Source: Calothrix sp. PCC 6303 | GTDB lineage: Bacteria; Cyanobacteriota; Cyanobacteriia; Cyanobacteriales; Nostocaceae | Assembly (NCBI RefSeq): GCF_000317435.1 | Contig: NC_019751.1 | Coordinates: forward strand, 1,798,001-1,862,000 | Direction of reading: 5' to 3' | DNA length: 64,000 nt | Part shown: positions 17,819-26,392 of the stretch, piece after piece | Layout of the letters: each line of letters begins with the position of its first letter | Numbering within the stretch: position 1 is the first letter of the stretch | Position numbers and translations under genes: made by a program | The notes under the pieces: model-generated | The model's input: the letters and a program-made list of their open reading frames with translations, nothing else | Database searches by the model: none | What the model was told of the DNA's origin: nothing

Positions 17819-18754
17819 TTAAGCTTCATTACCAATTACGAATCTTACTCCCCAAAAAGCTACCAAAATTAGTATCGCCCACCAATCACGCGATCGCATT
17901 TTTAATTCGTACCACTCTACGCGGTGTTCGTTAGGACTGGTAAACCCCCTAACTGTCATCGCGTTTGCCATTTGATCTGCTCTTAATAATAGGTTCTGTA
18001 GTAGTCTTTCGGCTACTAATAGCCAAACTTTTGCCCCACCTTTTAAACCTAATTTTTTCCAGTTAATTGCCCTTGTCATAACTGAACGAATGAGGTTTTG
18101 AATTTCTTCTAAGACTAAGGGTATAAATCGCAACGACAAAGTTAGAGTCAAAGTAATCTCTGTCACGGGTACTTTGAACCTTTTCAACGGCTGCATCAGG
18201 TTTTCCATTGCCGAAGTGATTTCCTCTGGTGCGGTCGTTAACAAGTACAAATTAGTACTATATATAACCGTAAATAAAATTGTACTGAGGCGAATCGATA
18301 AATTTAAAGAACGGCGAGTCACCCTAACTGGACCCGCCTCAAATAATGTATATTTATAATCTTTAGAGCTTTTAGTGGAATTTTCAAGTTTGGGCGCTGC
18401 TGTCGCTTGTGGTGTTGTTTGGGGATTAACTTTGACAACTCCTGCACTAGGTAAACGGGGTTGATAGCTAATTCCCAATCCATCGGGAGTCACTGCCCCA
18501 ATCACCAACACAAAAAAACATAGCATTAATAACCACCCCATCTGTTGTTGCCAAACTCGGCGAGGTATTCTAGCGATGAGAGTCATAGCAATTAGTAACC
18601 CCACCAGTAAAATTCGCCAAAGATTATTAGCAAACAAATAGGTAGTTAAAAAGCTCATCAACCAGATAAACTTGACCCTAGGATCAAGTTTATGCATCCA
18701 GGTTTGTGGTTGTTCGAGGTAAAGTCCAATTGGTAAAGAACGAAGTAAGTCCAT
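17819..18754 (-). CDS. ecfT: Energy-coupling factor transporter T component (CbiQ/EcfT family)
   Basis: A 311-residue membrane protein with about five to six helices (for example FIWLMSFLTTYLFAN, ILLVGLLIAMTLIA and WLLMLCFFVLVIGAVTP) and cytoplasmic helices ending in the ATPase-coupling segments. Family marks are the LDPRVKFIWLM start, LTLSLRFIPLVLEEIQNLIRS and the ADQMANAMTVRGF motif with its Ala-Arg-Gly core. EcfT couples ATPase subunits to vitamin- or metal-binding S components. No ATPase or S-component gene is adjacent, so the cargo is unknown; in cyanobacteria one such T protein often serves several S components. The der gene lies 62 bases upstream on the same strand. Confidence 0.85.
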   Translation of the reverse strand: MDLLRSLPIGLYLEQPQTWMHKLDPRVKFIWLMSFLTTYLFANNLWRILLVGLLIAMTLIARIPRRVWQQQMGWLLMLCFFVLVIGAVTPDGLGISYQPRLPSAGVVKVNPQTTPQATAAPKLENSTKSSKDYKYTLFEAGPVRVTRRSLNLSIRLSTILFTVIYSTNLYLLTTAPEEITSAMENLMQPLKRFKVPVTEITLTLTLSLRFIPLVLEEIQNLIRSVMTRAINWKKLGLKGGAKVWLLVAERLLQNLLLRADQMANAMTVRGFTSPNEHRVEWYELKMRSRDWWAILILVAFWGVRFVIGNEA

Positions 18755-18816
18755 TGGGAAATATAGGGTGAGAAGTTAGAGTTAAGAATCTTCATAATTC
18801 ATAACTCATAACTAGA

Positions 18817-20184
18817 TTAAACGCGAGTCGCGCGATTTGAACCTGGACCTACACTTTCCATATCTCGAACCTTCTTACTGCGCCAAAATAGACGGATGGG
18901 AGTCCCTTTAAATCCTAATTGCTCGCGGAACTGGCGTTCAATGTAACGTTTGTAGTTATCATTAAAGCGTGTAGCATCATTGACGAATAGCGCGATCGCA
19001 GGTGGACCAGAACTGACTTGGGTACCATAGTAAATTTTACCCTGTTTTCCACTACGACTGACTGGTGGTGAGTGCCAGCGCACAGCTTCTTCCAATACTT
19101 CATTGACTACCGATGTGCTTACACGACGCTTGTGCGATTCTGCTGCTGGTTTCACCAAATCGAGAATTTTGTCTACCCGTTGTCCACTTTGAGCACTGAC
19201 AAAAATCATATCTGCCCACTCGGTGAAATTTAACCGCTGTTCAACCTGCTTTTGGTGATCGTAAATTGTGTAGGAATCCTTTTCCACAGCATCCCACTTG
19301 TTTACCACAATTACACAGGCGCGACCATCTTCAATGATTCTGCCTGCCAATTTTTGATCTTGGTCGGTGACACCATCAATAGCATCAATCACCATCAATA
19401 CCACATCTGACCGCCGAATCGCTTTAAATGCGCGGTTGATGCTGAAGAATTCGGCACCATATTCGACATTTTTCTTTTTCCGAATTCCCGCAGTGTCAAT
19501 GATTCGGTAGGTTTGTCCATCATGCTCAACAATTGTATCAATTGCATCACGAGTGGTTCCAGAAATGGGACTAACTATTGCCCGTTCTTCGCCCACAAAT
19601 GCATTTAGCAAGCTTGATTTACCGACATTTGGTCGTCCAATGATGGCAACTTTAATTTCATCCACTTCCTCAATATTACTGGTATCAGGGAGATAGGTAA
19701 TTAACTTATCCATTAACTCACCTGTACCACTGCCGTGGATGGCAGAAATTGGGAAAGGTTCACCTAATCCCAAACTCCAAAATTCAGCAGCTTGAATCAA
19801 ACCTTGATCTGGAGATTCACACTTATTCACAGCTAGTAGCACCGGGACAGGTTGCTGACGTAGCCATTCAGTAATTTCCTCATCAGCCGCACAGAGTCCA
19901 GTTTGTCCATTCACAACAAAAATCGCCGCACTGGCTTCAGCTAAGGCAAGCATTGCTTGTTGACGAATTAGGGGTAAAAACTCAGTATCATCATTAAAAA
20001 CCAAACCACCAGTATCCACCACCAAAAATTCCCGATCTCGCCAAAAGGATGGCATGTAAGTGCGATCGCGTGTGATTCCCGGCTCATCATGTACAATGGC
20101 AGTCTGTTCGCCCGAAAGGCGATTCATAAATGTGGATTTGCCCACATTGGGGCGACCAATAATAGCAACAATAGGTAACTTCAT
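18817..20184 (-). CDS. der: Ribosome-assembly GTPase Der (EngA)
   Basis: The 455-residue protein has two consecutive GTPase domains and a KH-like C-terminal domain, the arrangement unique to Der. The first domain shows [28 protein letters not shown] and NKCE; the second shows [29 protein letters not shown] and NKWD. The C-terminus begins near [17 protein letters not shown] and ends in a basic tail. Der acts in assembly of the 50S ribosomal subunit. Length and start are normal for the family. It is upstream of ecfT in what may be one transcript. Confidence 0.97.
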   Translation of the reverse strand: MKLPIVAIIGRPNVGKSTFMNRLSGEQTAIVHDEPGITRDRTYMPSFWRDREFLVVDTGGLVFNDDTEFLPLIRQQAMLALAEASAAIFVVNGQTGLCAADEEITEWLRQQPVPVLLAVNKCESPDQGLIQAAEFWSLGLGEPFPISAIHGSGTGELMDKLITYLPDTSNIEEVDEIKVAIIGRPNVGKSSLLNAFVGEERAIVSPISGTTRDAIDTIVEHDGQTYRIIDTAGIRKKKNVEYGAEFFSINRAFKAIRRSDVVLMVIDAIDGVTDQDQKLAGRIIEDGRACVIVVNKWDAVEKDSYTIYDHQKQVEQRLNFTEWADMIFVSAQSGQRVDKILDLVKPAAESHKRRVSTSVVNEVLEEAVRWHSPPVSRSGKQGKIYYGTQVSSGPPAIALFVNDATRFNDNYKRYIERQFREQLGFKGTPIRLFWRSKKVRDMESVGPGSNRATRV

Positions 20185-20319
20185 AACAGATAGATTCAGG
20201 TTTCAAGACCTGATTTTAACGACAATTGGCAAAGGTCAACTTTAAAAAAATTCGGTAGAAACGGGGTGCAGCTAAGTTATCGCAGGTAAATTTGATTAGT
20301 TTTGCAAAAAAATAGGCAA

Positions 20320-21198
20320 ATGGTGAAAAAATATTTCCGAAAAAAGCAAGCCCGAAAAAAACAACTTATCAAGGCGACTTTTCCCAGGGTACAAGTCTTT
20401 TCACTGTTGTTGGGAATCAGCCTATTTATATACGCCTATTTTATTGAACCAAACTGGATCGAAATTCGGCAAGTACAAATTACATTACCTCATCTTGCCC
20501 CAGAATTTAATGGTTATCGAGTAGTGCAAATTAGCGATATCCATACAGACAGGACAATGACACCAAAGCGGCTAGATCATCTCTTTCAACTCGTAAATCA
20601 ACAACAACCAGACTTGATCGCTATTACAGGCGATTTTGTGACTCGACATGCTCAACGATTTATTCCCAATCTCCAAAATTCTATCGCTCAACTTCATCCC
20701 AGAGATCAAACTGTAGCAGTTTTAGGCAACCATGACTACTGGGCAGATGCGAATGCGATCGCATTTGCACTCAAACAAGCTAATATTTCTCTACTGCAAA
20801 ATGATATCTACACTATTGAACGCGGTAACTCAAAGCTAAATATTGCTGGAGTTGATGATGTTTGGGTGGGGAAAAGCCGTTTAGATGTGGTTTTGGAAAA
20901 ACTGCCTCCACAAGGTGCAACCATCCTCCTGGCGCATGAACCCGATTTTGCTGATACTAGTGCCGCAACTAAACGTTTTGATTTACAATTTTCTGGACAT
21001 TCCCACGCTGGACAAATGCGTTTACCCTTTTTTCGTCCTTTAGTTTTACCACCTCTAGGGGAGAAATACTATGAAGGGCTTTATCAATTTGGTGAAATGA
21101 AATTATATACCAATCGTGGTATTGGTATGACTGGATTGCATTTACGGTTTAATAGTCGTCCAGAAATCACAGTGTTCACCTTAAATGCGGCTGCGTAA
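20320..21198 (+). CDS. Membrane-anchored metallophosphoesterase (YkuE-like)
   Basis: A calcineurin-like phosphoesterase of about 292 residues. After a very basic start (KKYFRKKQARKKQ) comes a membrane helix (VFSLLLGISLFIYAYFI), then the metal-binding motifs QISDIHTD, ITGDFVTR, LGNHDYWAD, LLAHEPDF and FSGHSHAGQM in the usual order. The closest family type is YkuE/YaeI, in which members hydrolyse UDP-diacylglucosamine or related lipid substrates; the substrate here is not determined. ATG 20320 is preferred to TTG 20302, as it precedes the basic stretch. It is divergent from der. Confidence 0.88.
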   Translation: MVKKYFRKKQARKKQLIKATFPRVQVFSLLLGISLFIYAYFIEPNWIEIRQVQITLPHLAPEFNGYRVVQISDIHTDRTMTPKRLDHLFQLVNQQQPDLIAITGDFVTRHAQRFIPNLQNSIAQLHPRDQTVAVLGNHDYWADANAIAFALKQANISLLQNDIYTIERGNSKLNIAGVDDVWVGKSRLDVVLEKLPPQGATILLAHEPDFADTSAATKRFDLQFSGHSHAGQMRLPFFRPLVLPPLGEKYYEGLYQFGEMKLYTNRGIGMTGLHLRFNSRPEITVFTLNAAA

Positions 21199-21205
21199 AC
21201 GTAGG

Positions 21206-21238
21206 AGATCCCCGACTTCTTGAAGAATTAGGGGTTCT
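21206..21238. repeat. REP-like hairpin, copy 1
   Basis: AGATCCCCGACTTCTT and a degenerate complement form a hairpin just past the phosphoesterase stop. A sister copy with the same AGATCCCC/GGGGATCT ends lies at 26348. The family is familiar as a dispersed Nostocales repeat and could serve as a terminator. Confidence 0.6.
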
Positions 21239-21263
21239 AGCAGATCATCTGCCATAGCGACAC

Positions 21264-21407
21264 TTAACGACTACGACTGAAAAACACCGCTGCGACTACA
21301 ATTAAACCTAACATTGCCAAAGGAACCGAGAGATTAGGGACATCTGACCAACTCATCACGTAACCATTATCAGGGATAATTTCTGTTATACCGTAACCGG
21401 GCTGCAT
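21264..21407 (-). CDS. Possible 47-residue single-span membrane protein
   Basis: A short minus-strand frame reads MQPGYGITEI, then a hydrophobic helix SVPLAMLGLIVVAAVFFSRSR at the C-terminus. The end resembles a PEP-CTERM anchor (LGLI..AAVFF.R.R) but lacks the Pro-Glu-Pro and has no signal peptide, so it could be a remnant of such a gene, or a genuine small membrane protein starting at the internal Met18. Its ATG overlaps the ATG of the divergent gene at 21406, leaving no room for ribosome-binding sites of both. I see no Shine-Dalgarno sequence. Treat as tentative. Confidence 0.3.
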   Translation of the reverse strand: MQPGYGITEIIPDNGYVMSWSDVPNLSVPLAMLGLIVVAAVFFSRSR

Positions 21408-23946
21408 GGAAAACCAAATGATGACATCTTCAGATAGATTGATTTGGCTACAAGAACGCACAGCTTTAGAAATTCTCTCACCTTCTGTGTTGGAAGCGAT
21501 CGCGCAAGTGATGGAATTAGAAGTTGTGCCAGCGAACACGACTTTAGTTAGTGAGGGTACTCCTGTGCCAGCGCTTTATATTGTCCAACATGGTCAATTA
21601 GAAAGCGAAACAAGTCAAACAAACTCAGCTTTACCTCGTGGATTCCTAACTGGTGAAGTGATTCACCTCAAAGAGTTACTTTTAGATGAGTTAACGCCCT
21701 TCGCAATTACTACCCTCTCCGAATGTCGCTTATGGGTTATATCCGCTGACAAATTTCACACCCTAGTGACTCAATACCCAGAAATTAATCAGGCTTTTTC
21801 GCGGCTATTGGTGCAGGAATTAGCAGAGGTGACATCTGCTTTAACCTACGAACAAGAAAGGGCTGTAGGTTTGCGTCCATATTTAGTAACTAAAGCCCAG
21901 CGGGGAATTGTTGGTACAAGTAGATACGCGGTACGTCTACGTGAGCAAATTCGGGAAGCTGCCAGTGATAGGAAATCTGTCGAAATCTTTGGTGAACCAG
22001 GTTTAGAAAAAGATAATATTGCTACTCTAATTCACTTTAGTTCCCTTAAACGGCGAGAACCAATTATTAAAGTCAATTGTAGCATTCTCCAAACTAGTGG
22101 CGCAGATTTATTTGGTCGCGCTGGGGGAAAAGCAGGACTGTTGGAATGGTTGGGGGAAGGTAGTTTAATCCTGAATAATATCCAAGAATTACCAAAAGAA
22201 TTATTACCAGAAATCACCCAGCTACTGCAAACAAATACATATACTCCCGTTAGTCGCACTGGAGAAGCAAAAGCTGAACCTCGCACCAGTCAAGCGAGAA
22301 TTCTGATTGTTTCCGAAAAAGCTGATTCTCAGATTGAACGGTGTGTAGGTCATGTAATTAAAGTACCACCGTTACGGGTACGTAAAACTGATATCAAAGC
22401 CCAGGTGCAATATTATTCCAGTCTTTACAGCCGTGCTAGGGGTCTGGAGAAACAGCGTATTACCCCCGAAGCCTTGCGCCGCTTGCAGTCGTATGATTTT
22501 CCCGGTAATCTCAAAGAATTGAAAAATTTGGTAGAACGAGCGATTGTTCAAGCAGGAGAAAGGAAAGAACTTACAGAAGAGATATTTTGGTCAACAGAAC
22601 CACAGAAAAAGCAATTTCGCGTCAATTTATTAAATGCTTATCCAGCGTTGCGGCGGTTTTTGCGTAGTGACTGGTGGACTGATCGCATTAATTATGGTTT
22701 TACCTTTGCCGCCTTTGCCTTTATGGTGGGTGTATTATTTATAGGTCCTCAAACACGCGATCGCAATTTCGCTTTAAACCTATTTTGGGCTTGGTGGTGG
22801 CCCTTTTTCCTATTTCTATTCCCCTTTCTTGGGCGGATCTGGTGTTCTATCTGCCCTTTTATGATTTACGGTGAAATTACGCAGCAATTATCTCTATGGT
22901 TGTTTCCAAGACAACTCCAGCGCTGGCAACGAGAGAAAGCCGAAAAATGGGGCGGCTGGTTTTTATTTGGGCTATTTACCCTCATTTTCTTATGGGAAGA
23001 ACTCTGGGACTTAGAAAATACCGCTTATCTCTCAGCTTGCTTGCTGCTATTAATTACCGCCGGGGCAATGATATTTTCCGCCATTTTTGAGCGGCGATTT
23101 TGGTGCCGCTATCTTTGCCCAATCGGGGGAATGAATGGTTTATTTGCCAAACTTTCCATGACAGAACTCCGCGCCCAGCAAGGCATCTGTTCCGCCACTT
23201 GCACCACTTATCAATGCTACAAAGGTGGACCACAAAAAGGCGAAGGGATGGAAACTAACGGTTGTCCTTTGTACTCACACCCCGCCCAGTTGGAAGATAA
23301 CAGAGATTGCGTGTTGTGCATGACTTGCCTCAAAGCCTGTCCCCATCGTTCAGTTGAATTTAACTTACGTCCCCCAGGAATTGAACTGTGGACAACTCAT
23401 GTAGCCCACAGCTATGAAGTCGCATTGTTATTTTTGCTATTGGGTGGTGTATACCTGCATCGATTGCCAGAATTGCAAACTTGGTTAGGGCTAAACTTAG
23501 ATTTAAATATTTTTTGGCAGCACTTAGGATTGTCTCTGGTAGTTCTGATTGTTCCAGTTACAGTTTGCTTAGTTGCCTATAGCTGCATCAAACTATCTAA
23601 TTCTGGACGTAAGCCCAAAAAATTTATTGAGCTTGCTTACGGCTACCTTCCATTAGTATTAGGAGGTAACTTTGCCCATTATTTGCGCTTCGGCTTAGAA
23701 GAAGGTGGACGAATTTTACCTGTGACATTTGCTACCTTTGGTTTGAGCGGCGAGCAGTTACCCGTATTAATAGCACACCCCGCAGTCATTGACTTTTTGC
23801 AAGGCAGTACCCTCATATTTTCCCTGCTGTTAACAATAGTGTTAACGCAAAAAATCGCACGCCAACCTTTAAAAACACTGCTTTGGCAACACCTTGCGGC
23901 TACTGGGTTGGCTGCTAGTATGTGGGTGATTATTATTGTGTTTTGA
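21406..23946 (+). CDS. Fusion of cNMP-binding domain, degenerate NtrC-like AAA+ domain and NapH-like membrane polyferredoxin
   Basis: The 846-residue protein has three parts. Residues about 10-140 form a CRP-type cyclic-nucleotide-binding beta-barrel (LEVVPANTTLVSEGTPVPALYIVQHGQLE). Residues about 165-400 resemble the sigma-54 activator AAA+ domain (GIVGTSRYAVRLREQI, VNCSIL, PPLRVRKTDI, YDFPGNLKELKNLVERAIV). However, Walker A reads GEPGLEKDN in place of GxxGxGK(E/S), and the GAFTGA loop is absent, so it is probably not a sigma-54 activator. Residues about 430-846 are a membrane polyferredoxin of the NapH/NosR type with paired Cys motifs (CSICP, CRYLCP) and a 4Fe-4S site CVLCMTCLKACP. A redox sensor or electron-transfer role is possible; function is unknown. 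Confidence 0.8.
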   Translation: MENQMMTSSDRLIWLQERTALEILSPSVLEAIAQVMELEVVPANTTLVSEGTPVPALYIVQHGQLESETSQTNSALPRGFLTGEVIHLKELLLDELTPFAITTLSECRLWVISADKFHTLVTQYPEINQAFSRLLVQELAEVTSALTYEQERAVGLRPYLVTKAQRGIVGTSRYAVRLREQIREAASDRKSVEIFGEPGLEKDNIATLIHFSSLKRREPIIKVNCSILQTSGADLFGRAGGKAGLLEWLGEGSLILNNIQELPKELLPEITQLLQTNTYTPVSRTGEAKAEPRTSQARILIVSEKADSQIERCVGHVIKVPPLRVRKTDIKAQVQYYSSLYSRARGLEKQRITPEALRRLQSYDFPGNLKELKNLVERAIVQAGERKELTEEIFWSTEPQKKQFRVNLLNAYPALRRFLRSDWWTDRINYGFTFAAFAFMVGVLFIGPQTRDRNFALNLFWAWWWPFFLFLFPFLGRIWCSICPFMIYGEITQQLSLWLFPRQLQRWQREKAEKWGGWFLFGLFTLIFLWEELWDLENTAYLSACLLLLITAGAMIFSAIFERRFWCRYLCPIGGMNGLFAKLSMTELRAQQGICSATCTTYQCYKGGPQKGEGMETNGCPLYSHPAQLEDNRDCVLCMTCLKACPHRSVEFNLRPPGIELWTTHVAHSYEVALLFLLLGGVYLHRLPELQTWLGLNLDLNIFWQHLGLSLVVLIVPVTVCLVAYSCIKLSNSGRKPKKFIELAYGYLPLVLGGNFAHYLRFGLEEGGRILPVTFATFGLSGEQLPVLIAHPAVIDFLQGSTLIFSLLLTIVLTQKIARQPLKTLLWQHLAATGLAASMWVIIIVF

Positions 23947-24185
23947 GCTTTATGTCTTCCCCAAGCTATTTTTCATCGCCTGGGAAAGATGTAATATGCT
24001 AGTCAAAATACCAATAAGGTTCAGTTAAAGATACGTGATTTCCACACATCAAAAGAAGCCCTCTCCACAGCTTGCTACTTTTCTATATCGTTATTTCTAG
24101 GGATGGCAAATACTAGGTTACTTAATACACTAAGTATATATTCCTCCTAAAGGCGACCTGAGTTTGCCTATAAATATTCAATTTT

Positions 24186-25535
24186 ATGGACTCTACCAAG
24201 CTTAAACAAGCACTTATTAATCTTCCAAATGCAGCACCAGAGCCAATCGTTTGTAGCGTATTTATTATTCCACAATTACTAGAAGCACTAGGTTTTAGCT
24301 CAATGGAAACTGTTCCACAGTTTGCTACTGGGAATAGCAGTGATTCTGTTGATTATGCTGTTCGCAAAAATGTTGACAACGACATTTTTGTAAACACTCA
24401 ATTAAATCCCTACTTGTTACTAGAGGCAAAAGGAAGAAATATTAACCTCAGTCCAAATTCAGCACAATATAAGGCAGCAGTTCATCAAATTAAACGCTAT
24501 TTACTCGCCCCAAAATCTAAATCTGCTCAATGGGGAATTATTACCAATGGTAATCATATTCAGCTTTTTAGAAAACACGGCAAGGTGATTCATCCTGCAT
24601 CCACATGCTTGGAAGTTACTCCAGATAACGTAGATAAGATTGTTTCAGCAATTAAACAGAAAATAGATGAGTCACAAAGAGCTTTGACTGTAGCAGTTTA
24701 TAACAACAAAGGTGGCGTAGGTAAGACTACAACCACAGTTAATTTAGCCGCAACATTGGCACGTTTAGGAAAGCGAACGCTGATTATAGACTTTGATCCT
24801 AACCAACAAGACTTAACAAATTCACTAGGTCTCAAGCCCAAAGGAGATACTATATATTCATGGTTGGTTAATAAGAATAATACACCATCTAATGAATTAA
24901 TCGAGCAATGTAAATTTTCACCAAAGTCAGGTGTTGTATGGCAGTTTGACATCATTACTAGTGATGAAAAACTTAAATATTCAGAAGAACATGAATTGCG
25001 TCGAATGATCAGCCCTGTCAGATTACGACAAGCATTAGAGGCATTTAAATCGAAGTATGATTATATATTAATTGATTCTCCACCAAACTGGCGATTTTTT
25101 AGCCGGAGTGCGATTTGTGCAGCAGATGTGGTTTTGATTCCCACCAAGCATAATAGTATTTTTTCTTTAGAAAATGCGGTGTCTGTAATTAAAAATTTCG
25201 TTCCGGAAATTCAGAGTCAAAGGAAAGATGGTGGTCCGATTGCCCTACCTATCTTTTTTAATGGTGAGTCGATTACAGATGCTGCAAAAATTCGTGCAGA
25301 ACAGGCAATAAACGAAATTATAGTCAAATCTGGTAAGGATAAATCTAATCCGATTAATTTAACACCATATTTTTATCCGAGATCGACTTCAACCAAGATA
25401 GATCAACACATTTTTGGTATACCCAGTTACGCTGATATCGCATCTGCGGCTTTTACTCGTGTACCTGCTGCTTATAAAAATAAGACAGCCTGCGAGCATT
25501 ATGTAGCATTAGCGAAAGAATACTTTTTACAATAG
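24186..25535 (+). CDS. HSDR_N-type nuclease-like domain fused to a ParA/MinD-type ATPase
   Basis: The 449-residue protein has two domains. Residues about 15-160 resemble the HSDR_N domain of type I restriction R subunits, a PD-(D/E)xK fold: D56 in SVDYAVRKN, E80 and K82 in YLLLEAKG, and the telltale WGIITNGNHIQLFR. Residues about 167-449 are a ParA-type deviant Walker ATPase with KGGVGKTT (175-182), LIIDFDPNQQ and LIDSPPN. ParA proteins drive DNA partition with a ParB partner; the next gene, 13 bases downstream, encodes a ParB-like protein. The fusion of these two domains is unusual. It could be an orphan partition system, a plasmid-derived module or a defence-type system. Catalytic activity is inferred from motifs only. 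Confidence 0.82.
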   Translation: MDSTKLKQALINLPNAAPEPIVCSVFIIPQLLEALGFSSMETVPQFATGNSSDSVDYAVRKNVDNDIFVNTQLNPYLLLEAKGRNINLSPNSAQYKAAVHQIKRYLLAPKSKSAQWGIITNGNHIQLFRKHGKVIHPASTCLEVTPDNVDKIVSAIKQKIDESQRALTVAVYNNKGGVGKTTTTVNLAATLARLGKRTLIIDFDPNQQDLTNSLGLKPKGDTIYSWLVNKNNTPSNELIEQCKFSPKSGVVWQFDIITSDEKLKYSEEHELRRMISPVRLRQALEAFKSKYDYILIDSPPNWRFFSRSAICAADVVLIPTKHNSIFSLENAVSVIKNFVPEIQSQRKDGGPIALPIFFNGESITDAAKIRAEQAINEIIVKSGKDKSNPINLTPYFYPRSTSTKIDQHIFGIPSYADIASAAFTRVPAAYKNKTACEHYVALAKEYFLQ

Positions 25536-25548
25536 GATATTTAAAAAT

Positions 25549-26250
25549 ATGAGTTTAAGTAATGTCGGAAATTTGATGTGTCTTTACAGAACTGAAATTA
25601 AACCAGGGAAAGCCACAAATGTACCAGATTTTCAAATTAAAGCAGCAGCAAAAGCATTAATTGAATCAGGTGGACGTAATTGGGTTCCAGTGATTGTGAA
25701 AGAAATTGCCGAAGATGAATATCAAGTTATTGGTAACTCTTTTGTTTATGCGATCGCTGAGGAAGTAAACTTAGAAAGAGTATGGTGCATTGTTACAGAT
25801 TCTAGTGATAAAACATCTGAATTAACCAGCATTTTGACTGGTGAGTTAATACCTAAAGTTAATTTATCAACTGCAACCAGAGATGAAATTCAATCAGCCT
25901 TAGAATATTTGATTGAAAAACCTAATACTGAGTTAAAAGGAATAAAATTGGCGATTGCCACTAATCGTATTGATGAGGCTCCACGTCAAAGCTGGGAAAA
26001 CTTAGAGCCGATTACAAACTTGAAATGTGGCATCACTAAGGGGAAGAAATTGGATGCACTTAAAGAGGTTTTTTACCTAACTCCTGAACCTAGCTCAGAA
26101 GTTATTACAAAGAAAGTGACAACAGATGCTAATCAGGGATTAAATAATTTGACAACTACACAACTTAAAAATATGGCAAAAGATAAAAAAATACCTGGAT
26201 ATAGCAAGAAAAAAAAGCAAGAGCTAGTTGCCTTATTATCAGTAAGTTAA
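25549..26250 (+). CDS. ParB-like N-terminal domain with C-terminal Rho_N/SAP-like DNA-binding motif
   Basis: A 233-residue partner of the preceding gene. Residues about 25-90 look like a ParB/Srx-type N-terminal domain (QIKAAAKALIESGGRNWVPV, EYQVIGNSFVYAIAEE, VWCIVTDSSD). The usual ParB box II is not clear, and no helix-turn-helix is evident. The last 35 residues (LTTTQLKNMAKDKKIPGYSK then KKQELVALL) match the Rho N-terminal/SAP-like fold that binds nucleic acid. The middle is unassigned. The gene starts 13 bases after the ATPase gene, so the two are almost certainly co-transcribed. I see no parS-like array nearby. The family calls are by motif and moderate in strength. Confidence 0.65.
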   Translation: MSLSNVGNLMCLYRTEIKPGKATNVPDFQIKAAAKALIESGGRNWVPVIVKEIAEDEYQVIGNSFVYAIAEEVNLERVWCIVTDSSDKTSELTSILTGELIPKVNLSTATRDEIQSALEYLIEKPNTELKGIKLAIATNRIDEAPRQSWENLEPITNLKCGITKGKKLDALKEVFYLTPEPSSEVITKKVTTDANQGLNNLTTTQLKNMAKDKKIPGYSKKKKQELVALLSVS

Positions 26251-26347
26251 TCTGCAAATAAAACCTGGTATTTAAAAGCCTGTTTAGTGCATAGAATCAT
26301 AGATTTGATTGAGTCAAGACTGTCAAACATAAGATTCACGGATGTCC

Positions 26348-26380
26348 AGATCCCCTACTTCTCGCATAAGTCGGGGATCT
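26348..26380. repeat. REP-like hairpin, copy 2
   Basis: AGATCCCC and GGGGATCT enclose an inner stem ACTT/AAGT. It lies between two convergent genes and is well placed to terminate both. It belongs to the same repeat family as the hairpin at 21206. Confidence 0.65.
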
Positions 26381-26392
26381 AGGGCAGATTAT

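Noticed and set aside
21406-23946. Active sigma-54-dependent transcription activator
   Set aside because: Walker A is degenerate, the GAFTGA loop is missing and the C-terminus is a membrane polyferredoxin, not a helix-turn-helix.
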